In this document: in pieces, positions 24,501 to 36,500 of the stretch | Layout of the letters: every line of letters begins with the position of its first letter | How positions within the stretch are numbered: position 1 is the first letter of the stretch | DNA from: Kryptolebias marmoratus | Lineage: Eukaryota; Chordata; Actinopteri; Cyprinodontiformes; Rivulidae | DNA: 64,000 nucleotides | Direction of reading: 5' to 3' | Assembly (NCBI RefSeq): GCF_001649575.2 | Contig: NC_051430.1 | Location: 20,385,140-20,449,139, forward strand | Translations under genes and position numbers: made by a program | Notes under the pieces: generated by a model | Database searches by the model: none | What the model was told of the DNA's origin: nothing | Seen by the model: only the letters and a program-made list of their open reading frames with translations

Positions 24501-27500
24501 TTTTATTTACTGTGTCATGCAGCACAGCTCATCTTTGTCTTAGCCCTGTCTTTGATCAACTTTGTCTGAACAAAAACACTGTAAATAATTATTCAAGTTA
24601 TTTGAAAGCACCAGCTGTTCTGTATATAATTTGTACACTTTGTTTGATTTTTATTCATCATTCTATTTCAAAGTGGCAAAGTGATACATACCAATATATC
24701 TGCTTCTTCATCTCCCTCCCTGCTCAGAAACAAATGCCCGTCGTGCAGTGGACAGAGGCTTCGTCTCTGTCCTGCTGGCTCTGTACCTGGATTGGCACCG
24801 CAACGACACTCGCCACCGCCACATGCTGATTCGTAAAGGGCTGCTGGTCTGCCTCAGAAACGTTACTAACATCAAAGTCGGCAGGAAGGCGTTCCTCGAG
24901 GCTGACGGCATGAGGATTCTCTACAACTCGTCCACTGTAAGTGAGACGATATGAATAAAAAGGAATTAAATCAAGCAGCACACAAACCGCGACACAGCTG
25001 CTCTTTATTTTTCTTTTTGCGATTTTGTTTTTAGGAGTGTCTGCCCGTGCGCACTTTGGATCCTTTGATCAACACTTCAAGTCTAATCATGAGGAAGTGT
25101 TTTCCCAAGAACCGTCTGCCTTTAGCGACCATCAAGTCAGCCTTCCACTTCCAGTTACCTAATGTTCCTGCTGGAGGGCCTGTGGCACAGCTGTACAACC
25201 AGCCGCCTGGAGGTGAGAACAGATGCATTCATAAACTCTCACACACACTTCACTGGCATGTGCACAACTTTCACGCTATTTGCACATGTCTTTCAGCTAT
25301 TTTGTTGGGAAACATCGCTACTAAACTTCATCCTTTTATAACCTAAAGACATCATTGTTGCTGAAATGTTCCCTCAGTCTAAAGTAGAAAGTGTCCTACT
25401 ACATTATTTTTTAAATATTGCTCTTTGCTTACCTAAATTATGAATGTAGGTGTCAACACACAGTAATTTCTCATACTTTGTGAGGAAATTAGTTACAGTA
25501 TGTGCACCATATTGATCAGCAAAGTGGTATCTGTTGTTAAGCCCTAAAAGCATGATTGTGGCTTTAGTAACTCGACCCAAAAGGGGTGTAGTGTATAAAA
25601 TTGTTTATATTTAGATATCATTGATTTGTCAATAAGATCGTCAGCTCAATATCAACTAGCATTTGCAGAAACAGGCTCAGAATTTCTTTTTTACTCCTGA
25701 TACCTACTACTTTTTATTACTTTTCAAGTTATTCTCCAGCTGTGCGCACTTTATGGATCAGGATAACCCCCTGATTTAGAAGAGCAGCATAGATCGGTAA
25801 CGCGTGTGTGTCTATGTGTGCTGTGCTCAGTGGACGACGTGGTGGATGAAAGCGATGATAACGAGGAGCCAGAAGCAGATGCAGACACCGAAAATGACGA
25901 AGATGAGAAAGATCATTGCAGTCTGGTAATCAGCACATTTCACAATAAATATTTTAATAATAGCAGTAAAACATAAATGATTTTTCTACTCTATGGCATT
26001 ACTCACTTTGATTAAAACAGAGGAACACTGTGATGAATATTCTACTTGTCTTAATTATGGATTACTTATTCATATTTGCACTTCTAGTTTCCAGCAGAGG
26101 ACAGTCATATTTCAGCCGCTACAGTTCACAGTCGGCCGCTAAACACTTAAAACATTTATCAGCCATGCACTCTGCCAGAATCAGTGACTCAAATGCAAAT
26201 GTAGTTTGATTACTGTAAAGTTTTGCTTTCTTTTTGTTCTGTCAAACAGAATGATGACATAGAAACAGACCTGAACAAGCTCCATCCCAAAAGGACCATT
26301 GGACGTTCGTATGAGGAGCTGAAGGTCTACCAGAGATTTTTCTTAGAGTTGACTGAAGACTTTCAGGTAAGCATTTTCTACTATAAAGAGCTATGTTTTA
26401 CTTGTCACAGATGATTTTTATCAGCTCCAGCTGTACGTGTTGGGTCGTTGTGCTTGAGAAACTTGATTTGGTTTGCTATCTGAAAGAGACATGAGGCACT
26501 CTGACGCTTTTCAAACCACACAAGTCTCAACCATTTTTAATCATGTTCTGTTCTAAGACAGTAATTTCAGTTGTGTAGCTGTTCAGCAATAGTCTTATCA
26601 TGAAACTACTTATCTAAGATCATGTAAACCCTGTTGTACTGCTAGAACTTCTATGATATAGATGCCAGCAGGCTGTGGCAGATATTATTGGCTCGTGTGA
26701 AGCTTTCTTGAGACACTTTTTTTGTAACGTGATCACTCAGAATTGACTGTTTCTGACAACATGCATTGTTTCTTTAGGGGTATAGATTTGAATACTCAAA
26801 GAGTGCCTCAACCACATCATCTTCAGCATCCCTGTCCTCATCATCGGCATCAGCTCGGCTCGCTCGGCCAATTGTAGTGCCCACAGCTCAGTCCCCATCA
26901 CAAAAGCAAATCCCCTCACCGAACTCTCGTGAGGATTGCAACTCTGTCAAAAGACATCAGACCCAGCTGTCTCCCTCTGCTCCCACTTCAACCCCAACTG
27001 CTTCTCAAACACCTTTAGACCTGGATTCGATCCATATCAACAAGAATAAAGATAAAGAAGAGGGGGCCAACACTCCTTCTCCAGATGGGAACGCCACATT
27101 TCCCTCCCTCTGCGGGTCCCCCTCTCAGACTCATGCGATAGAACAGGAACTAACAAGTCCACTGGAATGTCTCTCTTTAGAGGACAATCTGAAAGCAGAA
27201 GATGGGTCAGAGAGGGTGAAACAAGAAGGATCTCCACTCAACACTACAAGGCACATCCAGTCGCCTTTGCTGCTGGGGGGCATTCCAACCCGGCGCGTGG
27301 GAGGAGGCGGCAGCAACTGGGGTTCGGACTGTGGCTCAGAGGGGGGCGAGGATGAGTCAGGGGAAGGTGCAGTTCTCGAGGTTCCGGACACGGCTCAGCT
27401 CCTCCCACTGCATGACCCCGACCTTTACGTAGAGATGGTGAAGGCGACATGTTCTGTGCCCCAGTACGCCGAAGTGGCTTACCCAGATTATTTTGGTCAC

Positions 27501-30500
27501 GTGGCTCCAACGTTTAAGGAACCTCTTCTGGAGAGAGTTTATGGTGTCCAAAGGTGAGGCGTCTGTTCCAGTTGTTGGAAAAAGTCATTCAGCAAAAACG
27601 ACAACAAAAAAAATGTGGTGTACATACATCAGAAACTACAATGACAACAATAGAATGAAGCTAAACACATCCAATATGCATTAACCAAAGTGTTTTCTAG
27701 AAAGGAAGATAAAAAATTGCTAACATTTATTGCTTTCAGAAGCTTTTCAAGGTTTTCTAAAAGTTTGATTCACAACATCAGTTCTGTACGTAGTGTAGTT
27801 TTTAGAATTTCAGAAATCCTGTTAAACTAATAAGAGTTGAGTATTTCTTGCCACAGTTTGGATAAAGTTAAAAACATTTCTGTAAATTGTGATTTCTAAA
27901 TAGCATTTAGTCTGTTAATCCTCTACGGTTTACATTTTTAATTCATTGTCACAGGAAAAGAAATCAAATTTATCTTAATTTCTGAATTTCATTTAATTCA
28001 GCAAATACATGTATATATTAGCCTTTACATACATACATATTCTTCTTTGAATGAAGTAAACTAGTTTTTTGTGCCTAACTTTACAGGTCAAAAATATTTC
28101 AGGACATTGAGCGGTTGATTCATCCTAATGATATCCTGGATAAAGTAGTTTATGACTTGGACATTCCCAGGTGAGCTCTTCTCAGCTTGCTAATGATTTA
28201 TATGGTTCTGGTAATTTTAAAAACATTTTTTTATCATTATGTTAGCCTTTAAGCATTATTTCAAGTACAACCACTAGTTTGTTTTTTCTTTGATAATGTT
28301 GAGAGCTTTGACAGCTATTTAACTTCCTAAATATTGTTTCAGTTGTCCTGTGATTGAAGAAAATGGTGAATCACTGAAGTTCAACTCTCAGTTTGAGTCG
28401 GGCAACCTCAGGAAGGCTGTCCAAGTTAGAAAGTAAGTATGAAGACATTAAAAGTTGACATGCAGTGGAGAAGTCACAGCACTGTTGGACAATTAGGATT
28501 AAAGTAAAGACATTATAGAAAATAATTTTATTTATGGTTGATGTTTGAGTCCATATTTATGTTGTTTTTCCAGATATGAGTATGACCTGGTGCTGAATTC
28601 GGATATCAATAGTAATCACTACCATCAGTGGTTTTACTTTGAAGTGAGTGGCATGCGCGTTGGGACGACCTACCGCTTCAACATCATCAACTGTGAGAAG
28701 TCAAACAGCCAGTTTAACTACGGTGAGATGCCCAACAAACATCTGTGTCAAAACATCTGGCTCACAGATGATGTTTTAGTTTCACTTCCAACATCAAATT
28801 GGATCATTTTGAATACAACAAACATTTAAACAGACAGACAGAGCAGCTTAACTTTAATATTTTTTTTGTTTGTGCTTTGATACGCAGGCATGCAGGTTCT
28901 GATGTACTCGGTGCAGGAGGCCATCAGCGGCCGGCCCTGCTGGGTCCGAACAGGAACAGACATCTGTTACTATAAGTATATAAACTTACCATGTAATTGA
29001 TCTGCACAGATAAATATTATGAGCAAAAACTATAAAAGAAACTTTACAATTAGTATCATAACTTTATAGATAAAATCAATTTAATGCATTAATGGAGTAT
29101 CTTTTATGTTATTATACTTTATATATAAGCTATAGAGCACAAACTTTACTCCTTAATATATTTTATAGCTTGCTGCATTGACAAAAATTGTTATGAGTTT
29201 GTATTAATGGACTAAGTGCTCTATTGTTTTTAAATGATCCTTAGCAGAGAGCTACTTTCTAAAGTCTCTCTTCTCTTAGATAGCCTTTCTAAATATAAAC
29301 AAATGTAAAAAGTAGGTATAGTATTACACAATTTATTTTGATTTTACGCATCTACTCATTCGAATACTCTGAGCTATAATGAACTCATTTGTCACACATT
29401 TAAATGTTTCTGAAACTGTCACCAAAATGTGAAAATTTTGCATTTGGCATAATTAGAGCGATGTGCAAGTACACTGAATAAATCTACCATTCAGTGTTTG
29501 TGTTGAGAGTTTCTTCTGTGTAATATTTAGCTGGAATGATTCTCCCTTCCCACAGGAATCACTTTGCGAGGAGCTCCATTGCATCTGGTGGACAGAAAGG
29601 AAAATCCTATTATACCATGACCTTCAGCATAAATTTCAGCCATAAGGATGATGTCTGCTACTTTGCCTACCATTACCCTTATACATACTCCACTCTGAAG
29701 GTAATATTCCTGTGCCAATGTCTTTTGTACTTTTGAACTTTATCTTCTGGTAGTCTGACTGCTAAACTGTTTTACTTCATAAATCTCAAATCTCATCATA
29801 TGCTCTGTATAAGGAACCTGTAGTTGCACCTTCAATATAATTTAATGTTTTTAGGTGCTTGAAAATCACATTTAGATAACTTGGAAAACATTAAAAACCT
29901 CTGAGGCCTTGAATTGTTAAAGTGCTACTTCAGACCTTTCAGAAAGGAGGAGTGGAGGAGTTACAAACAATATCTTACCTGGTGCACATAGCTTTTTGAA
30001 TGACCTCAGTTTGGAGAAATGGAGTTTAATTCTGACTGGACTGATGATCTGAAAGCTAGTCCAAGTAGATTGTTGCTGTCATTAAACAGCTCTTACTTTC
30101 AAAAGATTTAATAGCAGTTCATGTGAATGATATTTCATAAACTTTTACATTTTCAGTTTTGAATTTTAGCTAGCTGAAGCACTTCTGTGCAGCCTGGGGC
30201 ACTACCTGCAGAAATATTTCTGCCTTATTATGATGTCATTTGAAATTGACAGTATTGTTCAGGTTTATAAAATGACTTTTGCTGGAGTCTCTACAAAATA
30301 TTCAAGATTTGAGTTGTTTTACGATGGCAGTGATCCACTTTGGTCTGCAAATAGAACTAGACATTAGCTTGTCAGTCCAGTCAAAATAGAATAGTTTAGA
30401 ATAGAGTTTCTTATATTACAATCTGCATCCATCATGATAAACCGTCAGTGCAATGATAAGAATGAGTCTTAAAAATGTCCATCAGGCTTGAAGTTTTAGT

Positions 30501-33500
30501 AAATGGTTGTGGTTGAATACTGCAGGTGTGTTTATTAAGAGAGAAATAAAAGTCATTTATCTCTGCATTCAGATGCATCTGTCCAAACTGGAGGATTTGA
30601 GGACACCTCAGATCTATCTGAGACAGGACGAGCTGTGTGAGACCCTCAGCGGAAATGGCTGTCCCCTTCTCACCATCACTGCCATGCCCGAGTCCAAGTC
30701 CAATGATCACATCTGTCAGTTCAGTAAGTAACCGACTGTTGATCTGTGCACTTTCTGCTTTTTATTTCCTGTAGTGCATCCTAGGAAAAACAAAAAGTGT
30801 TGTGACTATTTTAAATGATTTAAACAGATGAACGAAGTAACAAGATTGTGACTGAACTGCTCAGTGTTTAATTGTTTGTTCCCTGAACTCTAGAAATGTG
30901 TAAGTGCAGAATCTAAAATTATTCAAATAGCTGAGATGGTTCATAAAAGACTGAGTTTGTAAAAACAATAAAAATAAAAATATGAACACAGGAAATTCTT
31001 ATGATTTTATGAGTGCAAATTATTGTGAAGAATTATATTTTTTCTGTTGTCTTTATTGCCTGGACCATAAATATGTTCTGTCTTGTTATTGTTCTTTAGG
31101 GAAAACTTCATGTTTAGCATTGGACTTCATTTTTTATTTCTATGCAGAAGTCCAGTAAATGGAGCTTTTTCTGACCAAGAATTTGATGGATTTTGGATGC
31201 TGTTTGTAGTAGTCTGTCCTTAGTTAAAGCTTTTATAGGTTGTTTAGAAGAAAAAAAACCTAATATGTGGCAGAAATGCTCCTTTCTTTGTAATAGTCTA
31301 GAAACATCTGGATAAATAATTCTACATAAGAGCAGCCTCGAGCGATCAGAGTATGTTTTATGTCCCAAATAAGTTTTTTGGTCCAACTTTTTTTTTAATA
31401 CTGTTCAGCTGTTAAAAAAACTTTAAATTGAATAATTTTATTTTGTTTAGTATTTTATTCTGATTTTTTTTGTACATATGTTTATTATTTGCCTTTTCTC
31501 TTTCTACCTCTTCTTCAGGGAATCGCCCATTGATCTTCTTGTCAGCCAGAGTGCACCCTGGGGAGACCAACGCCAGCTGGGTAATGAAGGGCACGCTGGA
31601 GTTCCTGATGGGCTCCAGCCCGCTGGCAGTGAGCCTCAGAGAGGCCTACATCTTCAAGATCGTTCCCATGCTCAACCCTGATGGAGTTGTCAATGGAAAG
31701 TAAGTTCACAGTGATGGAATGAGATTACACACGCTCGCAACTTTCAAGTTTCCATTCGTCTCCTGTACCTGGGCCTGCACGGTGGTCACAGCTTTATGTA
31801 CATCACCACACATGAAATCTTGTCTGGAAGGATTCTGTCGCTGTGGCTTAGTTATCCTCCACTCTGTGCCCTTCCCCTCTGCCGTCTCCTTTCTGCTGTA
31901 GTCATCGTTGTTCTCTGAGCGGAGAGGATTTGAATCGCCAGTGGCTGAACCCCAATCCTGAGCACCACCCCACCATCTACCACACTAAGAGCCTGCTGCA
32001 GTATCTTGCATACACACAAAGGGCGCCACTGGTATGACTTCGAATTAACTGCGCTTGAATTACTTTGGGGGCATCTTTTTTTTTCACTTTGCAGCATCAT
32101 TTTTCATTAACCTCTTAATTCTGGTGTCAGTTCCTGCTGATCAGCTGCACATCCTGTTCGGCTGCATGCCCACAGTATTTAAAAATCAATGCGAGTTTTA
32201 TGACATTAATGCATTCACCACAAACAACACCCTCTGCTGGCTTCTGTGCTACATTTTGTGTCAGCAGGTTGAATAAAGTGGGATATCTTTAAAGGGGGAT
32301 TTGTTTACTATCTAAAAGATGGCAGACACAATCTTTAAAACTAAAACAATTAGTTCTGTTTTGATAATGCAGTCCCTTCTAAATTATTTTACTTTTGCAT
32401 TAATCAGCAAAGTTGTTTTCTTTACAAACTCCACAGAATTTGTGGGGAAAAATATACAAAGTATGCATCATAATTTGCTCTGCTTCTCTTCTGTTTGTGT
32501 GTTTGTGCGCAGGTGTTCTGCGACTACCATGGCCATTCCAGGAAGAAGAATGTGTTCATGTACGGCTGCAGCGTGAAGGAGACCGTGTGGCAGTCCAACA
32601 TCAGTGCAAGCTCAAGTGACTTACAGGAGGATCTTGGATACAGGGTAAACATACACACACGGCGCACAAACTATGCTTGTAACTCTATAAAAGTCATAAA
32701 TAGACACCAAATCTTATCCTCTAATCCTCTAGAGTCAACATCTAATTCTTCATCAGGCCACCTTCGTTTTTATTTCTATTTCATTAAAGTTATTCTGCCA
32801 CTCTTCTCATGTTTTATTATTCAGTTTAAATTTAAATCAGATTCCAGTGTCCCTCACTAAAGAGAAAGTTCTTACACTTGTTTAATTATTATTTTTGTAT
32901 GTAGTCAGCTGCTTTCTATTGAACTATCTCAGTTTTGCATAACATATTTTGCTCCCTGCTTAACTTTCCGCACATGCAGCAGTTTTTAATGAACCTCCTG
33001 TTTACATCACGAAGTCTTATTTGATTGACACAAAGATTTTTTTGTTTTACTGTTTTGTTTAGTAATTCAGCTTTGTTTAATTTTAGTCATTCCACACTTT
33101 AAAAACAACTCATTACCACTTTTGTGTTAAAATTCTTCTAAAGCTGCTTTTTTCCAAACTTTGATGTAAAACCCTCTGTCACATTCAGTAATCTGAACAA
33201 CATATAGTAGATTATCATGTGTCCAGTTTGCCCGAGTCTGGATTATAGCTGCGTGCTGATAAACCTTTTGATAATCTGGTTTAAAGACACAATTTGAGGG
33301 AAAATATAAAGAAGCCAATACATAAAATTAGCAGATTTGTGTCAGCATTTTGTTGACTTAAAAAAAATAAAATAAACTGAAGCTTTGATATCTGCAGTTT
33401 TTATTCTGCATTAGATTCTGTGAAAAGATGTGGAGAACAGACAAGAAAATTGCAAACCAAAACCAAAGCAACTTACTACGGATTCATCCAGATCGGTTAC

Positions 33501-36500
33501 ATTTTTATCCTTTCTTCAAGCAGTCCAAGTTTAGTTCTGGCAAAGGAAACTGGAACACGAGCCACTAGTGAACAAATTTGGGTATCAGAAATATACACAT
33601 TGAAGCTTTAAACATTTAGGCCAATGAGTAAAAAATGACTTCATAGCTCATCTACACAAAAAAACATTTACAAACTTTTTCTGTTTTTCAGACACTCCCA
33701 AAGATCCTGTCCCAGATAGCCCCAGCCTTCAGCATGGCGAGCTCCAGTTTTGTTGTCGAGCGCTCCAAAGAGTCGACCGCCCGCGTGGTGGTATGGAGGG
33801 AGATTGGAGTACAGCGCAGTTATACAATGGAGAGCACACTCTGTGGCTGTGACCAGGGCAAATATAAGGTTGGTGTATAAAATTAGTTTCTTTACAACTA
33901 TAACCTCATAGGTAAATATGCTCTTTGACCAGCTTCTGTTGTAAGTAAATCAAGAAATGTTTTATTATATGTGTTCCCACTAATAAATGAATCATAATAT
34001 GGCAAAACAAAACAATCAAGCTGATCTTTTTGCCAGTTTCCTAAATAAAATCAATAAACAGTTTATTGAAACTAGAGAGAGTTAAAGGGAATATCCCTGT
34101 AAATCTCATTATGTCCACCAGGTGGAGCTCTGGTTCCATTTGTTTATTTTTTCTCTTCTCTCTCTGATTTGTCCCTGTCTGTTCTACTGCTTCCTTTTTT
34201 TTTTGCTTCAGTGTCTCCTTTTTTCCTTTCCACGTTTTCTGTCCCAGCTGATTTCTTTCCCACTGAATTTATCCAAAGTCAATATTTAATATATTTACAG
34301 TTCAGGAGGTCCCCACCGTTCTGTGTGAAAATATTTGGCAAGATGTGCAGGAGCTATTGTCCACTGAACTCTGGCTACATATATATGTATTTAATTTGGC
34401 CAGGCCAAGTTCAGATGTTTTTATTTCTGCTCCGGGGAATAAAGAAACAATATTCTTTTTAGGTTGAGCTAGAAGTCAGCTTAGTGTGGGGTTGTACGAC
34501 TTCATACTTGTAATATTGAACAGTATTGGACAGATGTTCCTGGGGTTGCAGCTGTGTGTGCATTTGTGTTTGAACGTGTGTGTTCTGAGAATGAATGTTT
34601 CTACATAAAAAAAGATTTCCTTCAACTAATGCTTTGCATCATTGAGAACTGAGCTTTTTATAGATGAACAGTGACTCCATCATCTGGATCAGGACAAGCT
34701 CTAAAATCCCACAGTAGATGGATTTCAGTTTGAACCAGCATTTCTGAAGTGTATCTGAAATTAAAGGCACATACGGGTTTATGTGATTGCATTTTGTGTG
34801 CGAGTCATTTGACGTGCATGCTCTTTCCAGGGGCTTCAAATTGGCACCAGGGAGCTGGAGGAGATGGGAGCTCAGTTCTGTGTGGCCCTGCTGAGGCTGA
34901 AGAGGCTGACGGGGCTTCATAATCACCAACATCTGCTGGATTTGGAGAGTGATATCATTGGGACACAGTCAAAAGCAGTCAGGTCTGTATGAGGAACCTG
35001 TTTCAAAGTCCAACACTTGTGTGTACCGTAACACACAACTCATGCAGGTGCTTAGAGGTTCTCTGAACAAGCTGCATCACAGCTCAGGAATGAGATCTAC
35101 GGATGTTTATAGATATATTTTTAAAATCTCGACAATTCCACAAACTGCACTCAGTGATGGTCTGGAATGGATGTGATCACATTTTTTAAACCAGGTAAAT
35201 GCAAATGCATTCGAAGCCAAAGTGAATCACCACCAACTTACCTGATGCTCCTTAAAGTAAGAAGATTATTCTGCGAATGCTACATGCTGCGTATCTGAAC
35301 TGCTGTTTACACAGAACGCCCCACGGCTCACTGGTCCTAATTTCAACAGCAACCCTGAACAAAAGGCTTTGAGTTCATCCAGTTGATCCTGAGCTTGTCT
35401 CTGTTAATGAAACCCTCGTTCTTAAATTTTTTATTTTAAACTAACACGGTATTTGTCGAGACATGCAATTTGTTGTTTCGCTTCGGACAAAGTTAATGGA
35501 AGAATCTGGAGTATTACAGCCAGGAAAGTTGTTTTCCAGACTTTTCTCTGCGTTTCTGCAAACTTGGAGTAAATCGAAAAGTTTTGAGGTCTGAATTTGC
35601 ATATCTTTAGTCAACAGAAATGTGCTCACTCAGAACCCTCAAATACTAATTATTTAGTTTTCTCCCATATTGCATCTAAAACACGGCTACTTGAAGTGTT
35701 TGTCAGAATATGCAATCACTGCATTTCCAGCTTATCTGAGAAATGTTAATTTCTGAATCTGTAATAACCTCATTCAGGACATCTGAATGATGAACACAGA
35801 GGGTCTCAGACTTTTTTACTGTCCTGTCCTGATGTTTGTGGTGAAGCACTGGTGATTATTTTCATTTTGTGTGAAGATGGAAAATCACTTGAGCCATATT
35901 GTCACGCCAAGTGTGAACTAAAATATACAAAACTTCACATCTGATTGCCAAGGGTGCATGTTTATGTCTGGTGTAAACATTCCCTGTTATTCTGGGTTAA
36001 AATTTAAAATCCTGGATGATTTTTTTCTTCTTTCTTATGCTTGTACATTGGTCTGTAATCTAAAAGGCACATTAACACGGGACATGCATGCGCCTGTGGT
36101 TAGGTGTGGGTCCTCTTACGTGCAGCCTAAACCCAGTTATAGTTTGCACAGTCAGTAATGTGGGACTTGTAAATACAGCCACGGTATTGCACCGAAAAAA
36201 CAAATGAAGACCTGCATTTGTGCAGCGCAGGAATGAACATTATTGGAATTCTATCAGTTTTACTCCCCTGTGGGGGGTTTTCGGGGCCACGTCTTGTGGT
36301 CGGCACACAGGGCTGCACAGTGTGGATTAAATGGACATTGAACATGTAAACTAGCCTGCCCCCCTGCATGAGCAGAATAAATTTGCATGCAATTATAGGC
36401 TTAAGTGCCAGTCTGTTCAAAGGCGACTGCACTAACTGTGTTCATAATTCAGCTGGATGACAAAGACTTATCTTATTGTTCCATCTATGATAATGCACAT

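Noticed and set aside
27131..27510. Antisense open frames across the large AGTPBP1 exon
   Set aside because: These are mirror frames of a real GC-rich coding exon; the + strand reading is conserved at its ends.
34084..34140. Second CTCF-like site (CCACCAGGTGGAGC)
   Set aside because: Differs from the core at a critical C position (A in GGC) and has no supporting context.
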